Shown here: positions 10,501 through 23,390 of the stretch, one piece after another
Numbering within the stretch: position 1 is the stretch's first letter
Layout: every line of letters begins with the position of its first letter
NCBI GenBank assembly: GCA_032871835.1
Contig: CM065303.1
Location: 55,900,597 to 55,964,596 of the forward strand
Length of the DNA stretch: 64,000 nucleotides
Direction of reading: 5' to 3'
Source of the DNA: Dipteronia dyeriana
Taxonomy: Eukaryota > Streptophyta > Magnoliopsida > Sapindales > Sapindaceae
Translations under genes and position numbers: made by a program
Notes under the pieces: model-generated
What the model was told of the DNA's origin: nothing
Seen by the model: only the letters and a program-made list of their open reading frames with translations
Database searches by the model: none

Positions 10501-13500
10501 ACTATAGGTAACAAGTAAGACCAGCTGTCTGACACTTCCTTGTCAGGGAAAGTTCAAGGTTAAAGTCTTGAAACTCCCACAAATAGCATTTTGTGTAGAG
10601 TGAGAGAATCGTCTTTGGGTCATAGCTTAGAGTTAAGCATTTATCATTCAATATGAAAGTGATAGTTAACAGCAAAAATCGAGTTCTAGGAATATCATTA
10701 GCTGAGCAGTCTCAAGCAACAATAAAATTGTATATATCAAACAACCAAGGGTTTAATTAATTCAAAAGACATAAAAGAGAAAAACATATAACAGCAGGAT
10801 TCCTTAGATTATGATCATGTAAATGACGATTTCTCTAGTCAAGGGCAATTCTGCTAACTTATTTTTTAATTTTAGTCGGTAACTAGCATGACGACGCAAC
10901 TAGGGATGTTCCTGATAGCAAATATAACAAAAGATATACTTAAAACACTTTAAGATAATTCTTATTTACTCATACTTCCAATTCTTGTACATGTATCTCG
11001 TATTAAACAGAAGGGGAATATGTGGGATTGTAATATCAAAACACATTAAAACAAGATAATACATGTTTGACCAAGCTCAAACATGCATGATCTCAGGGGT
11101 AAACAAATAAACCTGGCCAAGTAAAATTGGGAGGGAATGTTAAATGGATCACTTACATCACTATCATAGAATGTGACACATATACAATATTTTTTAAATT
11201 TCTATATCATCTATGACAAGTAACATTTGTCAAGCTAAGAGTCAAAAGACTATGGAGCTGTTTGTTTTTCTAACTTAAATCGTAAAAGTCATAAGTACTT
11301 AACGGGTCTTAATTGTTAAGACATACTGATTTGTTTGTTTTTTTCTTGGGATATTTTCACTTAAATATTAAGCGGTTTTATTTTTACTATTATACCCCTT
11401 ATTTTAAGTATTTTCATTTTTATAATAATATTATTATTATTTTGCAATGGATTTTAATATTATTTTTAATTTTAAATGGATTTTAATATTATTTTTAATT
11501 TTAAATAAATAATAATAATAATAATTTAATTATGTTAATTGAAATAAATAAATAAAATTTATAAAAAATAAAATAAAATAAAAAACCAACAAGAAGGAGC
11601 AGCCTTGCTCAAGAGGAGGCCATGGCCTCCTTTGGAAGCAACGCTGGAGGCCAGCGGTGTCGATTTGGAGGCCTCCTCCATTACATTGAATTGGAGGACA
11701 CGCAACCTCCTCCCATTAATTGAGAGGAGGCCGGCCGGCCTCCTCTGTTCATGATTCATGGAGTCGCCTCCTCCCATGAGATTCAAGTTTAGGTTTAGGG
11801 TCTGTTGAAATTGAGGTTTTTTTTGTCAATAAGGTGTTTTTGTTAATAATTTAATTATATGGGGTTATTTTAGGAAATTCATGTTAATGTATTAAATCAC
11901 TTATTAAATAAGTGAAAAGTCCAAAAAATTAGCTTTTTAATTTTAGATGTTTTTAACTAAATTTAAGATATAAGTTGAAAAACAAACAGATAAAATCCAC
12001 TTAATTTAAGACTTAAACTTAAGTGGTGAAAAACAAACATCCCCTAAAATTTTCAAGTCTTTTAAAGCATATGCTGCCTGTGATGATTCCAACATTTCAT
12101 GATAATGGACAGCTTAATCTCAAATCCAATAAATTAGGTAAATTATCTGAAATATTCCAATAAATTAGATAAATTATCAGAGAATCATATACAGTCCAGT
12201 GAAATGAGGGAGGTTAAGAAAGAACGGTCTACTTCTATGATGAGCTACTTCTACCTTACAGAAACAGAATTGAGTCAGAGAACTTGCCTTGAATTTGTCC
12301 TCTCTTCCCTGCAGCTCTCAAATCATTAACCAAAGATACAAGTTTCGAAACTTCTGATTTACTAATTTGTTCGTCATACAATTTCAATCCATCAACAACA
12401 TTAACCTTAAAAGATAAAAATAGACAGAGATTAGAAGTATCATAAACAATAGAAACAGTAACATTATGTCCAAGGAATGCATCAATCACATTACCATCTT
12501 CCCATCCAATATCTCTGTACCAACAAAAGTTTTTGGAGCGGTAGCGGGATTCTGCTTCTCGTTCTGATTTTCAGTAGCATGTAAATCAATCTCTGGGGGA
12601 ACATTTCACATCCATATTAGCAGAAGAAATAACACAAATTAAATATCAAACCTTAACTACCATGCACAACAGCAATCCTGTAACAGAGGAAAAAAAAAGA
12701 GGGGGTGGCAGGAGCACTGGGCATATGCACATACGCACACAACATATGAGTTCAAAAGATTGTTTAATTAGTTCAATCACTGTTGAAATTCGACATTTAA
12801 TTTAGGCATACCAAATAGCGTGCCTCTCCCTTCGTATATGAACAAAACTGTCTAGGAGCAAGAGCCCCACCTACCCCCAAGTCGAACAGAAAATAAGAAG
12901 AAAACGGATACCTTTTGGACTTGAGGTGCACGCAGGATCTAATGTCTCAGATTTAGGTTCTGAATTGCTGGATTTGGTGATTTCCGAATTTCCTACATTC
13001 TTGGAGTTGCCATCTTCATGACCTTTCATAACACTTTCTGCTCCAATACATACCAGCAGACAATGAATAACAGTGTTTCATCAAATTACAATTTACAACA
13101 AATAATTTCAATAAAAAAGATAATATGATAACTCAAAAACGCTTGATTCTACTAGACTATAAACCTTCATTGTTTCTTGTAGGTAACACAAAATTAAAGA
13201 TGCAAGGAGCCTCCATCAGAAGCATCAAAACAACCAAATAATGAGCAATTTAATGCATACAAATTCGTGAGTAAAATTGTTAATAAATAAGGTCACATCC
13301 CCTAATTGGAACCAGATTGCCATCGCTTTTTCTCATCCTCAACCAAAATCCCAATTTTTTTTGTGCACATTTGCGAGGTACAAATTAAACCAGTTTTCTA
13401 GCAAATTTTAATTTAAGTATGGATTCAAAACTAAAACTATCCTCTGAAACAATATATCATGTCCGATAAAAAAGTTGCTTCAAACAAAGATAGTGCTTAT

Positions 13501-14082
13501 CATGTAGTACATCATGACTTTCCTTATCAGCCTCCACAAACTAAAATTAACATAAACAAATCGAAAAGCAAAAAAACAAAATCTTCTTTCCTAATACGAG
13601 AGAAACACAACCAAGCAAAAAAAAACATATATGGCAACAAAATCATGCTTCACAAAATACTTACCTTTCTTATCCTCCAAAGACTTAAATTGAGAAACTC
13701 TGTCATTAGTGTCCAAAGCAGAAGAATTTGCAACAAAGCCATGATTGTTCTTAAAATGAGGAACCCCAGTAGATCTCTTGTTCCTGTTGTTGACATGATC
13801 AAAGTACCTCTGTTTTCTTCTCCAGCCCGCCTGCTCCAAAGCGAATAAGACCTCCCCAACAGAGAAATATTGCTGCATATGAAGCACAGGGTTCCAATTA
13901 CACCTCCTCTGCTGAATGCAACTTATCACCAGGTCGTACTCACCCGGCTCGCCGACCGACCTCAAGTGGTGGCAGAGAGAGTCGATGATGGCGTTGGCCG
14001 CCGCAAACTCTCCACGAAGCCACGAAATGAACCCATCTCGCTCGTCCGGGAACTGCATTTTCTCCGACGACGGCATTGCCAT
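7591..14082 (-). CDS. ALKBH10B: ALKBH10B-like 2-oxoglutarate/Fe(II) dioxygenase (RNA m6A demethylase family), 8 exons
   Basis: Minus-strand exons in coding order: 13665-14082, 12912-13037, 12495-12592, 12288-12405, 9503-9622, 9270-9382, 9032-9186, 7591-8332. All phases join, giving 629 residues. The N-terminal block ([20 protein letters not shown]) and the AlkB core ([28 protein letters not shown]334; [12 protein letters not shown]398 and a 2OG-binding Arg; [11 protein letters not shown]) fit plant ALKBH10B, which in Arabidopsis demethylates m6A in mRNA and promotes flowering. The proline-rich tail with [12 protein letters not shown] is also typical. Introns 4 and 5 start with GC (AAG|GCAAGT-type) instead of GT, and no GT donor keeps the frame. 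Intron 4 is 2.7 kb and carries a MITE. The exon 7 donor has been tandemly copied into the following intron. ALKBH9-type paralogues are the main alternative. Assignment is from remembered family motifs. Confidence 0.93.
8829..9046. repeat. 112-bp tandem duplication spanning the exon 7 splice donor of the ALKBH10B-like gene
   Basis: Two copies, 8829-8940 and 8941-about 9046, share blocks such as GCTAAAATAAATGCAAGTAT and ATGAGGCTTTAGAAG. On the minus strand each contains the last 18-odd bases of exon 7 followed by a GTATTC donor, so the intron now starts with a duplicate, decoy 5' splice site (GT at 8921-8922). Confidence 0.9.
11251..12046. mobile_element. MITE-like hAT-type element in intron 4
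   Basis: Ends read TATGGAGCTGTTTGTTTTTC on the left and, as reverse complement of the right end, TAGGGGATGTTTGTTTTTC, so the termini are inverted repeats of the GTTTGTTTTTC type common in plant hAT-like MITEs. The middle (11590-11780) is rich in GGAGGCC/GGCCTCC and can fold on itself. I see no clear 8-bp target duplication and no transposase. Confidence 0.65.
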
Positions 14083-17000
14083 TTTTGTTTTGTTTTTTCT
14101 GCTTCACTCTCTCACAACCACATGTACATACATAAATCAAGATCTAATTTTTATATATAAAAATGAAATCTTGGAAGGATTAGGAGTGGATCAAGCCAAC
14201 AAAGAAGTGAAAATATTGACAGATCTGAAAAGGGTATTTTGGTGGTTGCGTGAACAGTGTTTTAATAGAAAAAGATCTAGGGTTTATTAATTAGAAGAAG
14301 AACAAGGAGGTGAGTGAATGAGAAAATGGCTTATAGATCACGCATGTGTATGGTCTTAAATGGTGGCTGCTTGCTTTAGCTTTGCTTTGCAAAACTCTCT
14401 CTCTATCTCTCTATTTTTTTTTCTTATTATTTGTTGTTGTTGTTGTTACTGTATCTGTTTGTGTTTCAGGTGAGAGTGCGGATCGGGACCCTGATGGAAT
14501 ATTCTTCCCATTTGAGGGGTGTTTTGGGGATTATGGAAATGTAGTTGAGTTGAGTTGAGTTTCTGTTCGAGTCTTGAGACCAGTGTGATAGTGTGATAGT
14601 GTGATGATGACTTTGAATGGAGAGTTGAGAGTTCTTCCCGTCTCTCATTAGCTGCCCAGTCTTCGCTGTTTCAAACTTTGTTAAGATTTCGTTTTCGAGT
14701 TTTTTTTTTGTTTTTTTTTTAAGATAAGATGGTTATGTTTTTTTGTTAATACTCTTCCTTCTTTTCTTGGTTCGTCCTAAACGTAAACCACTTCTTTTAT
14801 ATCTAAATATATTTTTTATATTCCCTTGTAAATATTTTTAGAAATTTAACTTTTAAAATTATTTCAAATCTTTTCTTTTCAATCTGATCAAAAGCTCTTT
14901 TGATACCATAAATATAGAAAACGCAAATTTATTTTTTCACAACTTCCAAAAAAAAAAATCATGAATTCTTTTTTAAATATATACTTGCATAGTTACATGT
15001 TAAGGTCATGAGTATATAAAAAAAATAACAATAATCATCTCAAGTAAATGTATAATTATATATTTTTATCTAATTAAAATTACTCTTACCAAATTTTTAT
15101 TCATACTCACTAGTCTCACTTCTTCTTCTTTTTTTAAGCATTACAACTATTACGTTAAAATAACTATCGAGACCGGTAAGATCAAACAATATATGTACGT
15201 CTGAATATCTACTCCTATAAAACGGAAGAACACTCACCACACATGTTTATGGTGGGATTCGAACCATTTATCATCTAGGTGGAAAGAAGGTTCACAATCA
15301 TCTCAATTAAAAGGTGATGTGTTTTGATCACGTCTCTCGTCTCGCAACTTCTTACCCTCACATCATAACTCTCACTTAGTAATATTAATATTAAAGATTG
15401 GTAGAATTTCAGATAAGACCCACATATTTCTTGATTTATCACCTTTTAAAATGTTTTTACTATATTTATCATTTTAGTCCTTCCATCAATCAAATATTAG
15501 TAAAAAATTATGGATCTAGGGGCATTTCAATCTTAATGCATTAGGTCCACAAGTATGATGACCTGTTTAAAACAAGAATTTTAAAAATGTGACATGTCAA
15601 AATTAAGATGAATGTACACACGTATAATGAAAAATTAATCCTTAAAATAATAATATCGATAAAATAATAAAAAAAAATGTTAAAATGAGATGCTTATGGA
15701 AGTATATATTAAAAAATTTATCTAAAACTTAAAAAAAAAATGGAAGCCACCGTTAACTAGAGGAACGTGCGGCATCCTTCAACCATCGGAGAAAATCATA
15801 ACTATTTTCATATCGAATCCAAAAAAAACGGTTGGTTCTTCTGTCGATATGGAGGAAGTTGATGTTTCCTCCATAAATAGGAGACCTCATCATTGTTTTT
15901 TTTTTTAAAAAAACATTTTAATTTTTTTATATTATTTTTGTATTATTTTAAGTTTTTTTATTTATTAATAATTTGTATATTTTAATATTTTATAAATATT
16001 TTTTTTCTGGTATTTCAAAGAAAATCTAGGTGTTTATCACCTTTTTTAGTATTTCTTAAAAATATTTTGATGTATTTTTTGTTGTTTTTTCTAACTTTCT
16101 AAGTGTGTTCGAATAGGATTATGTTTAGTTGTTGGAGATGATATCGGGTTCTCCAACAAATGATTTATTTATTTTTTCATTATGGTTTTTTGTTTAAGTT
16201 TTAATGGGTTTTTTTATTTATTTAAGATTTTTTGATAAGTTTTATTTAAGATTTTATTGTCGATAATTTTACTGTTAATCACTTTAATTTAAGACTAAAA
16301 TTATTATTTTAACCAAATTAGATAGTTACAAGGGTAAAAGTCTATTTTAACATATTTTGTCAAAATTGACAGTTAAATATTTGGTTAAATGGAAAAAAAT
16401 AATGAATTTTAAAAAAATTGGAATCGAAGTGATGAAGATAATAAAGACATTAAAAAATATGACAAATCGTAAAAAATGTGAGACTTATATGAAATTCTCA
16501 TACCCTACCTTATGGATTTGAACCATTTTCTATTCTAAGTTCAGGATTAAGATAAAATTAAGAGTACTGCAAACCTAACAAGACCATTATTTGCTGACAA
16601 CTCTAAACACAAACTTTAAAACAACTCTGTTAAAATTACTATAAAATTGCTATAACAGTGGCCGTCGTGAGCATCTCCAACTTATACTCTCCCTATATCT
16701 AAAATAGAGTTTCCAAAATAAATATTCCCTTCATATTAAATCTCTATAAAAAATTCGCTCAAACCAAACAATATATCTCTATCTCTATTTATATCTTCAA
16801 ACAATTATATTTTTATTATTTTTACTTTCTTCAATAAATTATTTTTATATAATTTCATTTTTCAAATAGATTTTAACAAATATTATATTTTAAACTTTTT
16901 TATTTATATTTTAAATATAACGTTTTTATTAGTGTATGTATTTGTTATAATTTTTTTCTTTAGTTTTATAACTTAAATTTTAGACTAATTATCTCAAATA

Positions 17001-17297
17001 ATATTGCTTAACAATTTTTATCACATTCATGCATTAATAAAAACAAAATAGTCTCTTATCTATTTTTATCTATTTTTTTTTCTTCAAACAAAATTATGAT
17101 GCTATTTTGGATTCCATAAAATTCCTAAGGAATGTGAATTCTTTCAAACAAATGTGGAAATTCTTGAAAAAAAAAACACTTAAAATTCCCAAATACAATG
17201 TGGATTCTTTTCATTTGGAAGTTTTAATGTTACTATGTTTTGGTCTTTATTTTATGGATGATGTTAAAATGTGCCTTTAAGGTAAAGGTTAACACCC
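14083..17297. other. ALKBH10B-like promoter side and AT-rich intergenic DNA
   Basis: 14083-14660 is the 5' leader and promoter side of the ALKBH10B-like gene, with CT-rich tracts and a GTGTGATA microrepeat at about 14583. Beyond this lies AT-rich DNA with short remnants only; no gene is supported. Confidence 0.5.
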
Positions 17298-17377
17298 AGA
17301 AAATAACTATAAAAGGAAGCTCAACCACTCTTGTTTCTACCTTACAGTGATTGAGTTTTCTTTTATAGTTATTTTCT
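17298..17377. repeat. 80-bp hairpin with 32-bp arms
   Basis: Arms 17298-17329 and about 17346-17377 are reverse complements over 32 bases with about three differences (both arms share AGAAAATAACTATAAAAG), separated by a loop of about 15 nt. Two of the three differences become G:U pairs in a plus-strand transcript. It could be a short foldback transposon remnant or a small-RNA hairpin; the sequence alone does not decide. Confidence 0.8.
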
Positions 17378-17480
17378 ATTTTTTACATGTGTCTTATATT
17401 GTAACCTCGTTCACCCGTTACGTATCGGAACTAGGTTTTAAATTTGTTATACAGATCATAATTTATATCTGAGACCAGTA

Positions 17481-19426
17481 AACTTGGGATCGTAATTATT
17501 TTTCGAAACTAATACATACAATATATAAACACAGGGAATTAAAATTGATAAAATCAAAAGAAGAACATACCAACGTTTGGAGGCTCCTTCACTTTACGTT
17601 ATGCTATTGTCTGAACCACTCGATCTTTCTCGCTATCTCTCGGAACTGATAACTATGTGTGGGCATGTCACGGTCTCATGAACTTGAATGGAGGATATAG
17701 AGAAAAGTCTTGAATAAACTCTTTCTTCTCGGGAGGAAAAAAAAATCTAGAATAATTCTAGTAATAAAAAATAACAGTAGTATTTTTTTTTTCTAAATAG
17801 TATACGCTGCACCAAGTTTTTTTTTTCCTCTTTTCGTCTTCTCTTCTTAGGCAAACCCGGTGCCTTTTTTTTATATATAAAAAATCAATGCACTTCTTTT
17901 CAAAAGAAAATATATATATAAACTTTGATATGGGTTTTTCTTTTTCTTTTTTGCTAAACATGTTGGACGGACATAGTCTTTGCATCATATGCAAATTATT
18001 ATGTAGGTCGTTTCTTATGCATACAAATTGCATCCGAAACAAATTCTTACGTTATTAATTAATATATATATATATTAATTATCTTTTTAAATATATCAAA
18101 TATATTAAAAATGATAATAAGTATTTTAAACTTAAATTTAAATAGTTAGATAAATTATTTAGTAAAAATAAAATAATCATAATATTTTATCTTCATATAA
18201 ATCTATATATCAACTAACACCCTCCAATCAATAGTTAATTAATAACACATAATTGTCGATATAATTAAATAACCTGTTTTTTTAATTAATTTAACTATTA
18301 ACATTCGTTAATTAAATAATCTCATTATTCAATTAATTCTCGAATAAACACGTGTCACTTTCGTAACACAACTAATTGGACAATCGAATTAGTTAATTGT
18401 GACATTTGTTACCTAAATCAATCGGGCTAGCAAGAAGAACTAATAGACCCACAGTATTTTGAGCTCCAATAATCCTCGGAATCATTAATTAAAATCTTTA
18501 CTTAATATTTATTGTTTATTAACTCTGATGTTATTCCACTAAAAGCCCTAAGCTGCACTCTCACAACTGTAGACACTTTTACACAGTTCGATACAACTCG
18601 GTGTCCATCGATATAGCTATTACACATAGTGTGATCCTCCACAATAGTTCATTATTAGAGCTGGGTCATAATGTATGTTATACCCCTCTAATTACATATA
18701 TCCTTTAAGTACCGTTGATTCTCTAATGTACAATAAATCTTATTTCCTTACAGAATTAGGAGAGTGCTCATATTGTCCAAGCCCCGAATCAACCCTTAAG
18801 GAAACTATCATCTAATTCTCACATGAATAAGTGAATTCCATTATTGTGTACAAACCTTCTCAGCCACACGCCAAACCGCAATCCCAACATAAGGAGTATA
18901 TTGATCAGGAAATGCTTCTGACCTACCCATGGTATATCAAATACCACGATTTAACCTGAAGGAGTCGATAAGACACTCAGGATTACGATCACCCACATAT
19001 AGTCATCATTAGTTGATATATATGAATCTCATCGGTAAACGGATCTTGGTGAGAGATTCATATAGATCATGACCTAGTCATATATGATCACACCATAAAA
19101 GGTGTGTCCATTCCCATATCTCATATGAATGATTGAGGATAGAATCATCGTACATTACGGAATAGACCGCAGCTATAGATTAACCACAAATAAAGTACCC
19201 AACTTTATTTGCTATCTATGGATTATTTAGATTGCACGTCTCTTACCGTAATCATCTGTATATGACACTCATATACACAGTTCGAGATTACATCCGACAA
19301 TTTTGGATGTTAAATATATGCACAAATTATAAAATAAACAACACAACAAGAATGAATTGAACTTTTCTTTTTATTTATTTTATAAATCCATTTACAAATT
19401 AAATATTTAGGGCATAAACCCCAACA
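17481..19426 (-). mobile_element. LTR-like remnant (Ty1/copia-like start), minus strand
   Basis: Read on the minus strand the block starts TGTTGGGGTTTATGCCCTAA, a start I associate with copia-type plant LTRs. It ends near 17481, beside a degenerate primer-site-like ACTGGTCTCAGATA (17466-17479), where an initiator-tRNA site would read TGGTATCAGAGC. No internal coding region follows, so this is a solo or truncated LTR. The AT-rich 17745-18230 part may be a further insertion. Boundaries and clade are uncertain. Confidence 0.45.
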
Positions 19427-19480
19427 CCTTAGGGATACAAGTTAACACCACCCTTTATTTTATTACTAAATTATAATTAT

Positions 19481-19869
19481 TAAGGTCATCTCCAACCCAT
19501 TACTCCAATTTGGTACCACTTTTACACCAAAATGGTGTAACTTTCACACAATTTTTTTTCCATATCCAACTCATTGTACTAAATGTTACACTAAAAAGAA
19601 TATTTTCTAAACTATTCCCCTTCTTTTCCTTTTTTATTATTTCTCTACGATTAACATCTCACCCCTTAATTAACATAATATTTTAATATATTCTATTAGT
19701 TAACTAAAAACAGTCCTTAAAAAAGTTAACTGAAATTAGTAAATTAAGAAATTAAATTAAATTAACTAAAATATTGTATTTATTATTACGTTAACTAAAA
19801 CATTACATTTCATAAAAGAAAAAAAAAGCTAAAAAAAAAGTATATATTTATCGTCATTTAATTCTCTGA

Positions 19870-19910
<41 letters not shown>

Positions 19911-20123
19911 GATAGTAAAAATAGAATAGAAATCGAAAAAAACGAGTATAGAGTTTCATATTTAGTATTCTAAATATAAAGTATCAAATAAAAATAAAAA
20001 TCTTAGAAATACAGTTTTAAAGTACAGTTGGAAAATATAGTGCTCTATTTTAAAGTTTAAGAATACGGTTGAAAATGACTCTAAATTATAAAATTTAAAA
20101 CAATTTGGTTAAAATTACTTTAA
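19481..20123. mobile_element. Harbinger/Tourist-like MITE
   Basis: The left end TTAAGGTCATCTCCAACCC and the reverse-complemented right end TTAAAGTAATTTTAACC share an imperfect terminal inverted repeat next to TTA/TAA, the target preferred by PIF/Harbinger MITEs. It contains a (TA)n run at about 19872-19909 and no coding sequence. Confidence 0.45.
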
Positions 20124-20157
20124 TAGCCACCGACATCACAGGTTATATATAGAGGGT

Positions 20158-20329
20158 AAACTAAATCAATGTGATTTAAAATTTTAATTTTAAATATCTC
20201 AATCATCGATATATTTTTAATTTAATGATCGAGATTTAAATGTATTTATAACATTTGGATTAATAGTATAATAATGGTTGAGATATTGAAATTAAAATTT
20301 TAAATAATAAATCTAAATTAATTTAGTTT
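20158..20329. mobile_element. 172-bp foldback MITE
   Basis: Both ends begin AAACTAAAT(C/T)AAT when read inward and continue as an imperfect inverted repeat (TTTAAAATTTTAATTT ... ATATCTCAA), so nearly the whole element folds into one hairpin. No coding sequence. Confidence 0.65.
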
Positions 20330-23019
20330 GAATATATATATATATATATATAAAAATAAATAAGTAGTTTTCATCGGGAAAAAAAAAGAATATAGCAAAT
20401 TGATAATGTTCTTTTGAATTAAAATGGACGTACAAGTAATAAAAATATAAAACTTTTATTAAATTTTTATTTATAATTAAATAATCAATTTTTAAAGTTC
20501 CAACAGTTTGGATGGGCTTTTACTATGTAATTTTTAATGGTTGATATTAAAAGCATCATTTATTAGCTGTCATGTACTTATAAAACTTTTATGAAGAATT
20601 GCAATGGAATTTTTAATTTTTATTATAATTTAGCTTGAGGCTAGCCTAGAAAATTAGATGACAGCTAGCTATAGTACTCGTTTAAACCCCCAAAAAGGTT
20701 ACTTTAATTGTTTACTAACACTGTTTCATAAGAGGGATGATGAATTAATTAAGGTGGAGAGAGAAGACGAGGGATGAAGTTGTTGGTATCTATTTTTTAT
20801 GTTGTTTGGTCTTTAAAAGAGAGTTAAATAAATGTATTGATATATAATTTATAATTTTATTATATTGATGTTTTATAAATTGGAGGATAATAAAATATTG
20901 GAGAGTATTATTATAATTTCTCTCCTATTATACCCCTCATTTTCTCATTCGTTCAATGATGAGAGGGTTATGAGCCCGGAAGGAAGAAAAATCCCTTCTC
21001 TTCTCCCCTCGTCTATGGTCTATCTTGTCTCTCCAACCAAACTAGGGATCGAGAGTGGTGGTCGTTTGGTCTATGGATGATTTTGGATATTTGATAGTGT
21101 GATATGGGTTAGATTTGTGAGTTTAGATTGTAGTGGGAAAAAAGAGAGAGAGAGATCAGAGATCTCAAATTAAAGAGAAAGAATGAAAGAATGAGAGAAT
21201 GAGAGAGCAATATTAAAAAAAAAAGAAAAAGAAAAAAGAAATATGGTATTGGAATTGTCGGTTTCAGAATCGAAACCGAACAAATGGTTTCGAAAATTTA
21301 GGAACCGGAACATCCCTGGTTCAGATTCACCATCCGGTTTCGAAATTGGAAATTCGGTTCTACGGAACCATAGAACCGAACCACTGTCACGTCTAGGTGG
21401 GGATGAGTTTAAATTTGGTGGGAATGAAGATAGATAATAAAACCCGCAATGAGTATGTGTCGGGGATGGGTTTTATAAGCCCCGCCTCACCCCTTCTCTC
21501 TTAAAATATATTTATTTATTTATTTTATTATCTAGTTCAATGTTTAAGTTTTAAAATGATTGAATTTATTTGTTTAGTTTTGAGATTTATATTTATGAGA
21601 AGATTTTCAATAGTTTTTTTAGAAATATTTTATATATTATATCATATTCATTGGGATATATATTAATTATTTTAATAAATATTTTGTTGATAAGGATTTA
21701 ATAGATGATTTAGATAAATAGATTTAATGGGGTAAATTGGGTGGGAATGGAGAAAGCATAGCCCGCCCCGCCCCTCCCCGCTCCATCTATTAAGAGGTTT
21801 TATATGGAGATGTGTTTTTTAAAAAAATAAATGGATAGGGGTGCGGTGCGGGAAGGGCCACCCTGTCCCAAACCTACCATGTTGCCATCATTACGACCTC
21901 CATCGATGGAGGTTTTTGAAGAAAAAAAAGGACGAAAAAGGATAACAGTAAAGTTAAGGGCATTTTTATTCTTTAGTATTATTTAAACTAAAATTATTAA
22001 ATTGGTGCTAGGTCTAAAAATAGAGGTTAGATAAGTAAAGAGTGCTATAATTTTTTAAGTCCTATATATATATATATAGTTTTTCACCTATAAAACCCCT
22101 AATATAACTTTAAGTACAAACCAAATTATTAGTATTTGGATCAAAATACAAGGGATGTTGTGTAACTGATGGGTCAGAAGAGAGAATATACAATATCCTT
22201 TGGATTTTGAGAATTTATTTTTTATATATATATTAAAAGATATTTCATTTTTATTTTGATGCATTTAAATTCTATCAATCTTATCGTTCAATGGGTAAGT
22301 GGTAATAGTATTTATTATATACCTTTATGTTATTGTCACCGTAAATGATATATATATATATATATAGTACACATCGATAAGTAAGAAATAAATATATATC
22401 AATACACGGTTTATAAATCATTAGATTCAATTACTTTGATTTAGTATATATCCACTTTTCGATTATTATCCGTATTCCATGATACCTGTTGAATTGAGTT
22501 TCATTATGTAAGACTTTGATTTTCTTTTTCTTTCCATTCGTCGGATTAGACAAAAGTAGAAGTCATAGGAGGGTGATACCGGGTCCACTTTAAATCTGTC
22601 AAGATATACAAATTATAATTATAATTGCAAGTAGCAAATAATTCATTTATCAATCTATCATGAAATATATAAATATTTATAAAATTATATCCTATCAAAT
22701 TATCATGTTGATGTTCACGTGAATCGTAAAATATTTTGAATGGGTTACATGCGTTGTTTATTTAAAAGAGATAATATGGCACCATTCACCTCACCATCTA
22801 ATGGTTGTTATGAATCGATGATAAAAATATTTATTCATTTGAGTCGCCATCAATAGTAAATAACAAAAAAATTAAAGCAATCAAACATATAATATTATTT
22901 GATTTAAAGGAGAAAAACTATTTACAAAAAAAAAAACAAAAAAAAAAAACTACCAAGTTTGTCCAGTTACATCACTTGACAATTGTTTCCCCTCAAATCA
23001 CAGTATGTTAGAAGGCAAT
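20330..23019. other. Intergenic repeats and low-complexity DNA
   Basis: No gene. 21140-21240 is purine-rich (GAGA). 21243-21380 repeats (C)GGTTTCGAAA/GAACCG motifs. 21430-21900 has GGGGATGGG/CCCGCCCC blocks like those at the ends of the hAT-like elements elsewhere in the window. Short (TA)n runs occur at about 22060 and 22350. Confidence 0.5.
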
Positions 23020-23353
23020 TGATGTAAGGAAGTTGCGGTCGTGGGAATCAGTCACGAGGAAGTTGATATTGTTAGTTAGTTTACTTGTTAGTTGAATTTT
23101 CTTGTATTGCAAGACATTAGTTGTTAGTTTTGAAAATAGGAAATAAATCAAACCTGTTTGATATTAGTTTTTCAGTCCGTTTAGGATTAGGAAATAAATC
23201 AAACTTGTTTGATATTAGTTGATTCTATTTATTTTCTATTTAAGCAAAGAGTCAGGGAGGTTGTAGGAATTATTAGTATCCATTCATCAATAAAATTGTT
23301 CTTTGAACACAACTCTCTCGTGGATTCGAGATTATTTAGCTTCCGCTACGTCA
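23020..23353 (+). repeat. 5' LTR
   Basis: TGATGTA...TACGTCA, 334 bp, ends TG/CA. It shares long near-identical blocks with 27932-28275, with differences mostly single bases plus small indels in a T-tract. An internal pair of near-repeats around AGGAAATAAATCAAAC occurs in both LTRs. Confidence 0.93.
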
Positions 23354-23355
23354 AG

Positions 23356-23369
23356 TGGTATCAGAGCCT
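23356..23369 (+). promoter_or_regulatory. Primer-binding site for initiator tRNA-Met
   Basis: TGGTATCAGAGCCT, two bases after the LTR. It is complementary over all 14 bases to the CCA-tailed 3' end of the tRNA encoded at 5030-5101. Confidence 0.95.
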
Positions 23370-23390
23370 ACGCTCTCAGCAAAATTTCTG

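Noticed and set aside
10520..10620. B-box-like GGTTAAAGTCT inside intron 4 of the ALKBH10B-like gene
   Set aside because: The surrounding sequence vaguely resembles an Au-type SINE, but no A-box or ends could be defined.
13459..14290. Several plus-strand ORFs over exon 1 of the ALKBH10B-like gene
   Set aside because: They are frame shadows of the conserved minus-strand exon.
14346..14558. Small plus-strand ORF with a hydrophobic N-terminus, upstream of the ALKBH10B-like gene
   Set aside because: It lies in the promoter/5' leader zone of the minus-strand gene, is built of CT and GTT microrepeats and has no recognisable domain. A secreted peptide cannot be supported.
15230..15310. GGTTCGAATCC-like B-box on the minus strand (about 15252-15262), suggesting a tRNA-derived SINE
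   Set aside because: No convincing A-box at the right distance, no tail and no target duplication; left as a possible decayed SINE.
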